64,000 bases of DNA from Helicobacter vulpis (GCF_003660395.1 NZ_QXQT01000008.1:1-64000); one strand, 5' to 3'. Numbered from the stretch's first letter, positions 1 through 8,965 are shown. Notes: generated by a model from the letters alone, not told the origin. Program-made: numbers and translations.

Positions 1-663
1 CTAGAAAAAGCGGGGGCAAAGGGGGATAGCCAAGCCTATAATGAGCTGGGATTGATTTATCAAGATGAGAGCAGCAATCTTAGCACGGGGACTATCCTAA
101 ATGATATTGGTTGCTGTAAGGCAACCTGTAAGGCAACCCAAGAAAATAGGGATAAAGCGATGGAGTATTTTAAAAAGGCGGCAGCTGTGGGGAATGCCAA
201 TGCCTATGTTAATATGGGAAAGTATTGCGAGTCTGAGTGCGCGCCTGAAGAGTATTTTAAAAAGGCAGGGGAGTTAGGGGACGCACAGGGGTATATCAAG
301 TTGGCACAAATGGAGGGGACACTGCTTAGCAAGAGCATAGAGTATTTAAAAGCGGCGGGAGATTTGGGAGATGAGGATGGTTATAGCATGCTTGGCGATA
401 TTTATTTTTATGGCGGTTGGGGAAAGGATGAAAATGACCCTAGTGCTGCCCATATCCCACGCGATTATAAAAGAGCAGCACATTACTACAAAAAATGCGC
501 AGACATGGGGAATGGCTATTGTTATCTATCTTTATCAGACATGTACAAAAAAGGCTTAGGGGTGCAAAAAGATCGTAAAAAAGCACGGGCATACGCCAAC
601 CATGGGAATGCCATTTTGTGTGATATGGGATCAGACAGTGCTTGTGAGGGGGATGAGGAGTAG
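1..663 (+). CDS. Hcp-like Sel1-repeat protein, 5' end outside window
   Basis: The reading frame is open from base 1, so the N-terminus lies outside the window. The visible 220 residues are alpha/alpha Sel1-like repeats (for example GDSQAYNELGLIY, AAHYYKKCADMGNGYCYLS). Two Cys pairs are spaced i/i+8 (CADMGNGYC and CDMGSDSAC), the signature of Helicobacter cysteine-rich proteins, which are secreted and stabilised by disulfides inside each repeat. A 12-base tandem duplication at 115-126/127-138 doubles the residues CKAT and adds an extra Cys. It ends in an acidic tail. The family is exported and immunogenic; its molecular role is unclear. The true start and signal peptide cannot be judged here. 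Confidence 0.88.
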   Translation, partial: LEKAGAKGDSQAYNELGLIYQDESSNLSTGTILNDIGCCKATCKATQENRDKAMEYFKKAAAVGNANAYVNMGKYCESECAPEEYFKKAGELGDAQGYIKLAQMEGTLLSKSIEYLKAAGDLGDEDGYSMLGDIYFYGGWGKDENDPSAAHIPRDYKRAAHYYKKCADMGNGYCYLSLSDMYKKGLGVQKDRKKARAYANHGNAILCDMGSDSACEGDEE

Positions 664-674
664 TTGCTTTTACC

Positions 675-1406
675 TCAATCGCTCTTCCACTCCGGATGCC
701 GCTTTTGGAGGGTTTCTAAAAGCGTTTTTGCGCTGTAAGGGCAGATGTGGAGGTTGGGGGTGGTTTTGCTATTAAAATACTCAAGAGATTTGTATGCATC
801 TGCATATTTGCCATTAGCATCCACGGCATAAGTGGCTGTGTTGTCATCTAAGAACTTGAGCCGTTCGATCCAACCACTATAACTAGGATGCTTTTCATCA
901 TCATAATCACCATACCAAATACGCAAGCGTTGCGATTGTTGTAAATCGCCCTTTAAATCACTCAAATCCTCAAAGAGAGTGGCAAGCACTATGGTAAAGA
1001 CATCATTCTTGAGTTTCACATCAATCACGCGGTCAAGCTCTGTAGCCTCTTTGTTATCAGCTCCTTGTATACCTCTCAATAGAGTGGGTTTGTAATAGAG
1101 GAAATACTCTGGATACTCCATTTCCTGACTGTAGTTAGGGCTTAACTCCAAAAGCTTCTGGCAATTCTTAGGGTTGTAGACAAAAACCTTATCCCAAAAA
1201 GAACGCCCCTTAGAGTCCTTTAAGTCCGTATTGACTTTTAACACTCTAGAGTCAGAAATATCCCCTTGAGTGATCACAAAAGTCGCCTCTCCGGGTACTT
1301 GAGGCAGAATGCGATAAGACCCATCGCTGAGGCTTTCTTTTGGCGCGCAATTTGCCACGCTCAACAAAAAAAGACAGGCCAAGAAAAACCCCACAAAACC
1401 CCTCAT
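675..1406 (-). CDS. Putative lipoprotein of unknown function
   Basis: The product has about 243 residues when started at the ATG at 1406, which is preceded by a GAGAGG-type ribosome site. The frame stays open to 1454, but that extension would put 16 hydrophilic residues before the signal peptide. The N-terminus (MRGFVGFF then a hydrophobic stretch ending SVANC) looks like a type II signal peptide; Asn just before the Cys is unusual for a lipobox. The rest is soluble, rich in Asp, Lys and Tyr, and I recognise no domain. It lies convergent to the Hcp gene and downstream of htpG, with 85 bases between. Likely envelope-anchored; function not assignable. Confidence 0.7.
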   Translation of the reverse strand: MRGFVGFFLACLFLLSVANCAPKESLSDGSYRILPQVPGEATFVITQGDISDSRVLKVNTDLKDSKGRSFWDKVFVYNPKNCQKLLELSPNYSQEMEYPEYFLYYKPTLLRGIQGADNKEATELDRVIDVKLKNDVFTIVLATLFEDLSDLKGDLQQSQRLRIWYGDYDDEKHPSYSGWIERLKFLDDNTATYAVDANGKYADAYKSLEYFNSKTTPNLHICPYSAKTLLETLQKRHPEWKSD

Positions 1407-1491
1407 CTTCACAAACACCTCTCTAGGGACTTTAGCGCAAAAATACCAACACAAACAAGTTTTAAGGCCTGTTCTTTAAAACCTCCAGCGG

Positions 1492-3354
1492 TTAAAAGGC
1501 GCGTAAAATCGTGTTGTGGAGTCGTTGGTTGAAGTCTTTGGCGTTTTTGAGCGCGCCCTTTTCTAGCAGATGTGCGCTCTCAAAGAGTAAGTGCGCCACA
1601 TCAGAAAGCACGGCTTTATCCTCTATGCTTTTGAGTTTTTGCACGATCGCGTGGTTGATATTGAGTTCTAAAGTCTTAGGCTTATTAGGCACTTCCTGAC
1701 CCATTTGGCGCATCAAATTTGCCATCATGACATCTTGGGCATCGCCCACTAACGCCACCACAGAGCTTAGGTCTTTAGAAAGGGCAACATCCTTGATCTC
1801 GTCTTTAAGGGCTTCTTTGAAGGCTTCTATCAGCGCGCTAAACTCTTGTTTTTCCGTTTCACTCACTTCCTGCAAATCCAATTCTTTGAGGGTCTCTAGC
1901 GCGCTGGCATCCTTGAGGGGGGTTTTGTCGTATTCTTGCACACCCGGGATCACAAAAGCATCCACTTCATCGCCCATTAAAAGTACCTCAAACCCCTTTT
2001 GGGCGTATTTTTCTAGCAAGGGCGCGCCCTTGAGTAAATCGAGGTTTTCACCCATCATGTAGTAAATACTCTTTTGGGTTGCGGGCATATTGGCTTTATA
2101 CTCTTTGAGGGAGAGAAAATCCGCGCCCTTAGAGCTCTCAAAACGCAATAGCTCTAAGAGTTTTTCTTTATTTTCAAAATCACTATGTAAGCCCTCTTTG
2201 AGCACCTTGCCAAATTGGGCATAAAATTTCTTATAGGTCTGCGTGTCCTGACTCAGAGTGGCGATTTCGCTCAAAATCTTCTTGGTGGACGCGCTCTTGA
2301 TGGTGGCTAGGATTTTGGTTTGCTGTAAAATTTCGCGACTCACATTCAAGGGCAAATCTTCGCTATCAATAATTCCGCGCACAAAGCGCAAATACTGAGG
2401 CAGGAGCTCCTTATCATTGTCAGTGATGAAAACGCGCTTGACATAGAGTTTTAGCCCGGATTGGTAATCCACGCGGAACAAATCAAAGGGCGCGTTGCTG
2501 GGGATATAAAATAAGGTGCTGTATTCTAAAGTGCCCTCTGCTTTGTTGTGTATCCATGTCAGGGGCGCGCTATTGTCATGGGCAAAACTCTTATAAAACT
2601 CCTCATAGTCCTCCTTCTTGAGTTCTGCCTTATTCATGCGCCAAATCGCGCGCGCGCTGTTAATTTGGGTGCATTTCTCCTCTTGGACCTCTTTTTTCTC
2701 CTCACCCTCTCCCTCGCTCTTGCTTTCCGTATAAGTTAGAAAAATGGGGAAGGGGATGTGTTCAGAATATTTTTTGATGATGTTTTCAATTTCCCAGCGG
2801 TTGGCAAATCTTTGCGCTTCCTCTTTGAGATAGAGCGTGATAGTTGTTCCAAAACTCTCCTTGACACAGGGGCTAATTTCATATTCCCCCTTCCCATCGC
2901 TCATCCACGCATAAGCCTGTGTCTCTAGGGGCTTTTTACTTTGCACGACCACTTTGTGCGCAGCCATAAAGCTAGAATAGAATCCCACTCCAAATTGCCC
3001 AATGAGCGCGCTATCCTTTTTCTGATCCCCACTCAATTGGGCTAAGAAGCTTTTTGTACCCGATTGGGCGATTGTACCCAGATTGGCGATGAGCTCCTCT
3101 TCATTCATGCCAATGCCATTGTCTGCAATGGTGATGGTCTTTTGGGTGGAATCAAAGCTCAGGTGAATTTGTGGGGTGAAGTCTAGCTGCTTGTACGCGT
3201 CATTGCTGATGACTAGGTAATTGAGTTTGTCCAACGCGTCAGAGGCGTTAGAGACTAGTTCGCGTAGGAAAATTTCGGGGTTGGAATACAAAGAGTGGAT
3301 CATCAGATCTAAGAGTTGGGTGATCTCTGTTTGGAAAGTGTGTTTTTGTCCCAT
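1492..3354 (-). CDS. htpG: Molecular chaperone HtpG (Hsp90)
   Basis: Cytosolic Hsp90-type ATP-dependent chaperone of 620 residues, the usual bacterial length. The N-terminal GHKL ATPase is clear: ELVSNASDALDKL near residue 33, then ADNGIGM and GQFGVGFYSSF (the ATP lid region). The middle domain contains NVSREILQQ, typical of HtpG, and a C-terminal dimerisation domain follows. It carries a short charged linker (SEGEGEEKKEVQEEK) after the ATPase domain. It is transcribed away from purN, with its own extended -10 box at 3390-3395. The call is secure. Confidence 0.97.
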   Translation of the reverse strand: MGQKHTFQTEITQLLDLMIHSLYSNPEIFLRELVSNASDALDKLNYLVISNDAYKQLDFTPQIHLSFDSTQKTITIADNGIGMNEEELIANLGTIAQSGTKSFLAQLSGDQKKDSALIGQFGVGFYSSFMAAHKVVVQSKKPLETQAYAWMSDGKGEYEISPCVKESFGTTITLYLKEEAQRFANRWEIENIIKKYSEHIPFPIFLTYTESKSEGEGEEKKEVQEEKCTQINSARAIWRMNKAELKKEDYEEFYKSFAHDNSAPLTWIHNKAEGTLEYSTLFYIPSNAPFDLFRVDYQSGLKLYVKRVFITDNDKELLPQYLRFVRGIIDSEDLPLNVSREILQQTKILATIKSASTKKILSEIATLSQDTQTYKKFYAQFGKVLKEGLHSDFENKEKLLELLRFESSKGADFLSLKEYKANMPATQKSIYYMMGENLDLLKGAPLLEKYAQKGFEVLLMGDEVDAFVIPGVQEYDKTPLKDASALETLKELDLQEVSETEKQEFSALIEAFKEALKDEIKDVALSKDLSSVVALVGDAQDVMMANLMRQMGQEVPNKPKTLELNINHAIVQKLKSIEDKAVLSDVAHLLFESAHLLEKGALKNAKDFNQRLHNTILRAF

Positions 3355-3389
3355 TGAAAAACTCCAAAGATTTAATAGTGTAGCGCGCG

Positions 3390-3395
3390 ATTATA
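3390..3395 (-). promoter_or_regulatory. Extended -10 box of htpG
   Basis: On the minus strand it reads TGT-TATAAT, an extended -10 element, about 36 bases before the htpG start codon. No clear -35 box is seen, as is normal for the Helicobacter housekeeping sigma factor. Confidence 0.7.
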
Positions 3396-3421
3396 ACATA
3401 AAACCCATCTAAAAAACATGC

Positions 3422-3427
3422 TAAAAT
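3422..3427 (+). promoter_or_regulatory. Extended -10 box of purN operon
   Basis: Reads TGC-TAAAAT, 23 bases before the chosen purN start and back to back with the htpG promoter. Confidence 0.6.
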
Positions 3428-3449
3428 ACCCCTTTATCAAGGAATGGTG

Positions 3450-4073
3450 ATGTTAGAGAGTTTTTTAGAGAGCTTGCCTTCCTCTATACTGCGCTTGGGG
3501 ATTTTATTCAGCGCTCAGGGTTCTAACATGCAGGCTCTCATAGAGAGTTTGCACCAGCGCACTTTCTTGGGCACAAAGCCCATCCTCATAGAAGTGGCCT
3601 TGTGCTTGAGCAATAGGACTGAAGCTCCCGGGATTGCGCGCTGTGCCAAGTTGGGCGTGCCCTGTCAAGTGGTAGAACCTGCCAATTACCCCACACCCCT
3701 AGACTTTGATCGCGCCTTGATCGAATATTTGAGCTTGGCGCGTTGCCATCTTGTCTTGCTAGCAGGCTACATGCGCTTGGTAACTCCTTTGTTTTTAGAG
3801 CATTTTCCCACTTTGAATATCCACCCCTCCATGCTCCCCCACTTCAAGGGCAAGGACGCGTTGCGCGCCAGTTTTGAAGCCAAGCAACACACGGGGGTGA
3901 GTGTGCATGTCGTGACTGCCCAGCTAGATAGCGGCCCGCTCATCGCCCAACAAGCCCTAGAAGTCCAACCCCAAGAGAGTCTGCAGAGTTTCACCCAGCG
4001 CATCCACGCCCTAGAACACCAGCTCTACCCCAAGGCCCTTTTGCAAGTACTAGGGCTCAAGAGTTTCTCTTGA
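3450..4073 (+). CDS. purN: Phosphoribosylglycinamide formyltransferase-like protein (PurN)
   Basis: Folate-dependent formyltransferase fold; PurN transfers a formyl group to glycinamide ribonucleotide in purine synthesis. Seen: LGILFSAQGSNMQAL near the N-terminus (phosphate loop), NIHPSMLPHFKG with the catalytic Asn and His, and HVVTAQLDSGPLIAQ with the catalytic Asp. Its 207 residues match PurN (about 210) and not PurU, which has an extra N-terminal ACT domain. Start: AAGGA at 3439-3443 abuts the ATG at 3444 but lies six bases before the ATG at 3450, so 3450 is preferred. No other early purine gene is in the window apart from purA. H. pylori is thought to rely on purine salvage, so an alternative formyl acceptor is possible. 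It overlaps the next gene by four bases. Confidence 0.82.
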   Translation: MLESFLESLPSSILRLGILFSAQGSNMQALIESLHQRTFLGTKPILIEVALCLSNRTEAPGIARCAKLGVPCQVVEPANYPTPLDFDRALIEYLSLARCHLVLLAGYMRLVTPLFLEHFPTLNIHPSMLPHFKGKDALRASFEAKQHTGVSVHVVTAQLDSGPLIAQQALEVQPQESLQSFTQRIHALEHQLYPKALLQVLGLKSFS

Positions 4074-5233
4074 GTGATTTTCTCATTTTAGCCATTATCA
4101 CCCCCCTGGTGGTGCTAGCTCCCTATGTGAGCAAGATCACTAAAATGCCCGTAGCCGTGTTAGAGATTCTCTTTGGAGCGTTGGGGGTGTATGTGGGGCT
4201 ATTTGCCCCTGGTCCCGGGTTTGATTTGATGGCAGAAGTGGGCTTTTTGTTCTTGATGTTTCTATGCGGCATGGAGGTGGACCTTTACATGTTCAAACAC
4301 CTCAACCACGCCCTACTCAAACGCATTTTACTCTATTTTGGGGTTCTCTACGCCCTTTCTTCGACGATCACCTTGAGCGCTAAACTCCCCGCACTCTACA
4401 TCATTGTCCTGCCCATTGTGAGTTTGGGGATGATCATGACCTTGGTGCGCGACTATGGCAAAGAGGTGCCCTGGTTGGACCTAGCGCTCAAAGTGGGGGT
4501 ACTAGGCGAACTCACTAGCATTGTCTTGTTGGTGATTGTAGATGGGATCTATTTGCATGGGATCAGCTTAGAATTGAGCAAAACCCTGGGGATTTTACTG
4601 GCCTTTATGGTGGCCATTGTGAGTTTGGTGCAATTATTTAAGATCTTATTCTGGTGGTTTCCGCGCTTGAAACTCTTCATCATGCCCCCCACCAACGAAT
4701 CCAATCAGGACATTCGCTTCACGATCATGCTTTTTTTCGGGCTGGTGGTCATTGTGGGCTGGCTCAAGCTAGAGCTTGTGTTGGGGGCGTTCTTGGCAGG
4801 CACCATTGTTTCTACCTTTTTCCCCCATAAACACGAATTGTTCAACAAGCTAAACGATGTGGGTTTTGGCTTCTTTGTACCCCTCTTCTTTGTGCATGTG
4901 GGATCAACTTTAGATTTAAAATTGGTCATCAGCAATCCCATGCTCATCTCTCATGCCTGCGCGACCGTGTGCGCGATGTTGGCGTTGCATTTGAGCGCGA
5001 GCTTCACATTATTTGGGAGATATTTCCGCAGTTCTTTGCACACCGGGCTATTTGCCCTGAGCGCATCCATGCCCCTAACCTTTTTGATCACTGCGGCCAG
5101 TGTGGGCTTAAGAGTGGGGGCAATCGATCAAAACACCTATTATTCTCTTGTGATTGCGGCGATTTTTGAGGGCATGCTTTTCACCAGTACGATCAAGTTC
5201 TTCATGCGCACCGCACAAAAACGCCAAAATTAA
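4070..5233 (+). CDS. CPA2-family cation:proton antiporter
   Basis: A 387-residue integral inner-membrane protein with about eleven hydrophobic segments. It resembles the membrane domain of monovalent cation/proton antiporters of the CPA2 (KefB/NapA) family: KMPVAVLEILFGALGVYVG in the first helices, a GELTS segment near residue 147, VLGAFLAGTIVS, and GFFVPLFFVHVG. It has no C-terminal nucleotide-binding (TrkA-N) domain, so it is the short NapA-like type. The start is TTG at 4070, overlapping the purN stop (TTGA), so the two are translationally coupled. Probable role: Na+ or K+ exchange for protons and pH homeostasis; the ion cannot be read from sequence. Confidence 0.85.
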   Translation: MSDFLILAIITPLVVLAPYVSKITKMPVAVLEILFGALGVYVGLFAPGPGFDLMAEVGFLFLMFLCGMEVDLYMFKHLNHALLKRILLYFGVLYALSSTITLSAKLPALYIIVLPIVSLGMIMTLVRDYGKEVPWLDLALKVGVLGELTSIVLLVIVDGIYLHGISLELSKTLGILLAFMVAIVSLVQLFKILFWWFPRLKLFIMPPTNESNQDIRFTIMLFFGLVVIVGWLKLELVLGAFLAGTIVSTFFPHKHELFNKLNDVGFGFFVPLFFVHVGSTLDLKLVISNPMLISHACATVCAMLALHLSASFTLFGRYFRSSLHTGLFALSASMPLTFLITAASVGLRVGAIDQNTYYSLVIAAIFEGMLFTSTIKFFMRTAQKRQN

Positions 5234-5252
5234 ACCCCCCTCCTTTTAAGTA

Positions 5253-6014
5253 CTAGAAGCTATAGAGATAGGCGACATACACAGAGTAGTCGCGTTTGAG
5301 ATCGTAACGCCATCGTTGTGCGTGCAAGAACTTGTTCACCAACAAGGGGACCTTAACCCCTAGCTCCACCCCATTGTGTTTATAAAGATTGGTGCGCAAG
5401 CCCAAATCCAACCATACTTGAAAGCTCACAGGCGAGAATGTGGGGTTAGAGCCTGATAGATTCTTGAGCGTCTGTTTCCAATAGTTAGTCGCCGAGCTCG
5501 TCCAGCTATTCCCCCCGATAGCCACCCCCGCAAAAAGCCCCACACTCGCATTCGTCTTATCAATGAAGTTGCCCAGCGCATCGACACCCACCCCCCAAGC
5601 GGTCATGTTGAGGCGGATATCTTGGGCGTAGCCATTGACAAATTGTGAAGCGATCTGGGGCCCTAAATTGGCATGCCCGAAATTAAAAAAGCCATAATAG
5701 CGCAAGCCCGCCCATTTGGTCTTGGCATTGTGGGGTTTGAAGAAAAACTTCTGTCCGACTTGGATTCCAAAGCCATTGAGCGCGCCATTGTCGTACTTGG
5801 CATGCCAACTCACATTCGTGCCCTGCCAGTTGTTGTAGTTAGGGCCCGTGCCGGGCGGGTAAAGTGCCCCATCCTTCCACTGGCTATAAACATCGGTATA
5901 CGCCCTCGCTTGACCGATTTGGTAATCTGCCCCCAGGTAAACGCCATTTTCTTCGGCTAAAAGCCCACTCACCGATCCTAAAACTAGAGAGATACCCAAG
6001 CAAAGCCGCTTCAT
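5253..6014 (-). CDS. Hor/Hop-family outer membrane protein (hor1)
   Basis: A 253-residue beta-barrel protein of the Helicobacter outer membrane family. The signal peptide is MKRLCLGISLVLGSVSGLLA, and the mature end starts EENGVYLGADYQIGQA, the classic Hop/Hor opening. The C-terminus alternates hydrophobic residues and ends in Phe (DYSVYVAYLYSF), as needed for barrel assembly. Internal IGGNSWTSS and GVELGVKVPL are shared with the second Hor protein near 63 kb. The ATG at 6014 is chosen because AAAGG abuts the in-frame ATG at 6020 but is well spaced for 6014. It lacks the long adhesin domain of Hop adhesins, so it is a small Hor-type protein; the ligand is unknown. Its promoter region holds a T9 tract. 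Confidence 0.88.
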   Translation of the reverse strand: MKRLCLGISLVLGSVSGLLAEENGVYLGADYQIGQARAYTDVYSQWKDGALYPPGTGPNYNNWQGTNVSWHAKYDNGALNGFGIQVGQKFFFKPHNAKTKWAGLRYYGFFNFGHANLGPQIASQFVNGYAQDIRLNMTAWGVGVDALGNFIDKTNASVGLFAGVAIGGNSWTSSATNYWKQTLKNLSGSNPTFSPVSFQVWLDLGLRTNLYKHNGVELGVKVPLLVNKFLHAQRWRYDLKRDYSVYVAYLYSF

Positions 6015-6054
6015 TACCATCCTTTAACTATAAAAAAAATTCAATGTGAAAGCA

Positions 6055-6060
6055 ATAATA
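6055..6060 (-). promoter_or_regulatory. Extended -10 box of hor1
   Basis: The minus strand reads TGC-TATTAT about 40 bases before the ATG at 6014. The leader contains an A8 run on the plus strand at 6032-6039. Confidence 0.6.
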
Positions 6061-6093
6061 GCATGTTTAAACTCAGAAAACAAGATTTTCATC

Positions 6094-6102
6094 TTTTTTT
6101 TT
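6094..6102. repeat. T9 homopolymer upstream of hor1 promoter
   Basis: Nine T (nine A on the hor1 strand) starting about 34 bases upstream of the hor1 -10 box. T/A tracts in this position tune transcription of some Helicobacter outer membrane genes such as sabA. Confidence 0.6.
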
Positions 6103-6132
6103 ATGCTTAACCTCCCACCTGTGCAAATCTAG

Positions 6133-6138
6133 TATAAT
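6133..6138 (+). promoter_or_regulatory. -10 box of uvrA
   Basis: A perfect TATAAT 31 bases before the TTG start of uvrA. Confidence 0.65.
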
Positions 6139-6169
6139 ACCCCCGCAAAATTCACCATAAGAGCGCACC

Positions 6170-8965
6170 TTGCCAAACCATATTACTATCTACGGGGCTA
6201 GAGAACACAATCTAAAAAATATCACCCTCACTCTGCCTAAAAACCGCTTCATTGTGTTTACGGGTTTGAGCGGTTCGGGGAAGTCCTCTCTAGCCTTTGA
6301 CACCCTTTATGCCGAAGGGCAACGGCGTTATTTAGAATCCCTCTCTAGTTACGCGCGCCAGTTTTTAGACCGCGTGGGCAAGCCTGCCGTGGACAAGATC
6401 GAGGGCTTAACCCCCGCCATCGCCATCGATCAAAAGACCACCAGCAAAAACCCGCGCTCCACCGTGGGCACTATCACCGAAATTTATGATTATTTGCGCC
6501 TTTTGTACGCGCGTGTGGGGACGCAACATTGCCATTTATGCGGCGCGTCCATCGCCTCTATGAGCGCGAGCGACATCATCGCCCAAGTGATGCGCGATTT
6601 TCAGGGGCGCACAATCTTAATCCTAGCCCCCCTTGTGCGCGACAAAAAGGGGAGCTTTAAAGAAAAACTCCAAGCCCTGCGTTTAAAGGGCTTTGTGCGC
6701 GCCCAAATTGATGGGGTGTTGGTGCGCCTAGATGAACAAATTGCCTTGTCTAAAACCAAAAAACACACCCTAAAACTTGTGCTCGATCGCCTATTAGCCC
6801 AAGCAGACAACCATGCGCGCTTGGCAAGCGGTGTTGAAAAAGCCTTGGCGGAGAGCTATGGCGAAGTGGAGATTGTGGATGTGCAGAGTCAAAAAAGCGC
6901 GCATTACAGCGAACACTTGGCATGCTTTGCCTGCAAGGTGAGTTTTGAGCCCCTAGAACCCTTGAGCTTTTCTTTCAACTCCCCTAAGGGGGCGTGTGAG
7001 GCGTGCGCGGGGTTGGGGAGCAAGCTGAGTTTGGACATCCATAAAATTTTAGAGCCCAACGCCCCCCTAGCCCAAGCCAAAGCTATTTTCAGCTACCCGC
7101 ATAGCTATTATCGGGCGTTCTTTGAGGGCTTTTGCCAAAGCAATGGGATTGACATGCGCTTGAGTTTTAACGCGCTCAGTTCTGCCCAGCAAAAAGCCCT
7201 TTTGTATGGCAATGCCAAAGAAGTGTGCTTCACATGGAAACAAGAGAGTTTGCAGCGTCCATGGAGGGGCGTGGTGCAGATGGCTTATGAGGCGATCAAG
7301 GACGCGCGCGATTTGCAAAATTATATGCACGAAAAGCCATGCCCTACATGTCAGGGGCATCGCCTTAAGGGCGCGTCTTTGGGGGTGAAAGTGGCTAATT
7401 TGGGGATCGCCCAGCTTTTAGAGATGCCCATTGATGCCGTGCACGCCTTTTTTAACAACCCCGATCACTTTGCCCACCTAAGCCCCCAACACGCCCGCAT
7501 TGCCGCGCCCATTTTAAAAGAGATTGCACAACGACTCTCTTTCTTGGTGTCTGTGGGGTTGGGGTATCTGACTTTAGGGCGCGATGCTAGAAGCATTAGC
7601 GGGGGGGAGAGTCAACGAATCCGCATCGCTAGCCAGATAGGGAGCGGGCTAACCGGGGTACTCTATGTGCTAGATGAGCCTAGTATCGGCTTGCATGAGC
7701 GCGACACGCTCAAATTGATAGAAACTCTGCAACATCTGCAACAAAAGGGCAATACCCTCATTGTGGTCGAGCATGACAGAGAAACCATCAAACAAGCCGA
7801 TTTCATCGTAGACATCGGACCTAAGGCGGGCAAATACGGCGGGGAGGTGATCTTTAGTGGCAGTGTTTCAGCCCTCTTAAAAAGCGCGCACTCCACCGCG
7901 CTTTATTTGAGTGGGCGCAAAATGATCCAACGCCCCCCCATTAGCACCCCTCCTACCCGGTTTTTAGAACTCCAGCAAGTGCATATCCACAATATTCATA
8001 ATTTGAGCGTACAAATCCCCTTGGGGTGTTTTGTGTGTGTCAGCGGGGTGAGTGGGAGTGGCAAGAGCTCGCTCATTTTGCAAACCCTATTGCCTATGGC
8101 ACAGAGCGCACTCAACCACGCTAGGCTATCTAGCCCAGCTCAAGGTGTTATCCGGGGCTTAGAGCATTTGGACAAGGTGATTTATCTCGATCAAGCCCCC
8201 ATTGGCAAGACCCCGCGATCCAATCCGGCCACCTATACGGGCGTGATGGATGAAATTCGCCTCCTCTTTGCCCAAAGCAAGGAGGCACAGGTTTTGGGCT
8301 ATAGCGCGAGTCGCTTTAGCTTCAATGTGAAGGGGGGGCGTTGTGAAAAATGCCATGGGGAGGGGGATATTAAGATTGAAATGCATTTTCTGCCCGATGT
8401 GATGGTGCGTTGCGATAGCTGTAAGGGGAGTAAATACAACGCCCAAACTCTAGCCATCACCATTAAGGGCAAATCGATCGCCGATGTGCTCAACATGAGC
8501 GTAGAAGAAGCCCTAGAGTTCTTTGCCAAAATCCCTAAAATCGCCTCTAAACTGCAAACCCTAGCGGCGGTGGGTTTGGGCTATATCACCTTAGGGCAGA
8601 GCGCGACCACTTTGAGCGGGGGCGAAGCCCAGCGCATCAAGCTGGCTAAAGAATTGAGTCGCAAAGACACGGGCAAGACACTTTATATCTTAGATGAACC
8701 CACCACCGGGTTGCATTTTGAAGATGTGCAATTATTGCTCAATGTCTTGCATTCTCTGGTAGAGTTGGGCAATTCTATGCTGGTGATCGAACACAATCTA
8801 GACATCATCAAGAACGCCGATCATGTCATTGACATGGGTCCAGAGGGAGGGGGCGGGGGGGGGCGTGTTATCGCACAGGGCACACCCCTAGAAGTGGCTA
8901 AAACGCACACCCAAACAGGCAGCTATACGGGCAAATTCCTAGCTAGAGAATTGGGGCTAAAGTAG
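6170..8965 (+). CDS. uvrA: Excinuclease ABC subunit A (UvrA)
   Basis: DNA-damage sensor of nucleotide excision repair; the UvrA dimer loads UvrB on lesions. At 931 residues it is full length. Two ABC ATPase halves are visible: Walker A GLSGSGKSS near residue 31 and GVSGSGKSS near residue 626; signatures SISGGESQRI and TLSGGEAQRI; Walker B LDEPSIGLH and LDEPTTGLH. Zinc modules: CHLCG, CFACKVSF...CEACAG and CEKCHGEG...CDSCKG. The start is TTG, in frame and fitting the family N-terminus (HITIYGAREHNLKNI). A G9 tract at 8855-8863 lies in the Gly-rich stretch near residue 896; a slip of one base would replace the last 33 or so residues. It is monocistronic and convergent with the MotE-like gene. 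Confidence 0.97.
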   Translation: MPNHITIYGAREHNLKNITLTLPKNRFIVFTGLSGSGKSSLAFDTLYAEGQRRYLESLSSYARQFLDRVGKPAVDKIEGLTPAIAIDQKTTSKNPRSTVGTITEIYDYLRLLYARVGTQHCHLCGASIASMSASDIIAQVMRDFQGRTILILAPLVRDKKGSFKEKLQALRLKGFVRAQIDGVLVRLDEQIALSKTKKHTLKLVLDRLLAQADNHARLASGVEKALAESYGEVEIVDVQSQKSAHYSEHLACFACKVSFEPLEPLSFSFNSPKGACEACAGLGSKLSLDIHKILEPNAPLAQAKAIFSYPHSYYRAFFEGFCQSNGIDMRLSFNALSSAQQKALLYGNAKEVCFTWKQESLQRPWRGVVQMAYEAIKDARDLQNYMHEKPCPTCQGHRLKGASLGVKVANLGIAQLLEMPIDAVHAFFNNPDHFAHLSPQHARIAAPILKEIAQRLSFLVSVGLGYLTLGRDARSISGGESQRIRIASQIGSGLTGVLYVLDEPSIGLHERDTLKLIETLQHLQQKGNTLIVVEHDRETIKQADFIVDIGPKAGKYGGEVIFSGSVSALLKSAHSTALYLSGRKMIQRPPISTPPTRFLELQQVHIHNIHNLSVQIPLGCFVCVSGVSGSGKSSLILQTLLPMAQSALNHARLSSPAQGVIRGLEHLDKVIYLDQAPIGKTPRSNPATYTGVMDEIRLLFAQSKEAQVLGYSASRFSFNVKGGRCEKCHGEGDIKIEMHFLPDVMVRCDSCKGSKYNAQTLAITIKGKSIADVLNMSVEEALEFFAKIPKIASKLQTLAAVGLGYITLGQSATTLSGGEAQRIKLAKELSRKDTGKTLYILDEPTTGLHFEDVQLLLNVLHSLVELGNSMLVIEHNLDIIKNADHVIDMGPEGGGGGGRVIAQGTPLEVAKTHTQTGSYTGKFLARELGLK
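8855..8863 (+). repeat. G9 tract inside uvrA
   Basis: Nine G encode three of six consecutive Gly. Both one-base slips reach a stop within about 16 codons. Confidence 0.7.
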
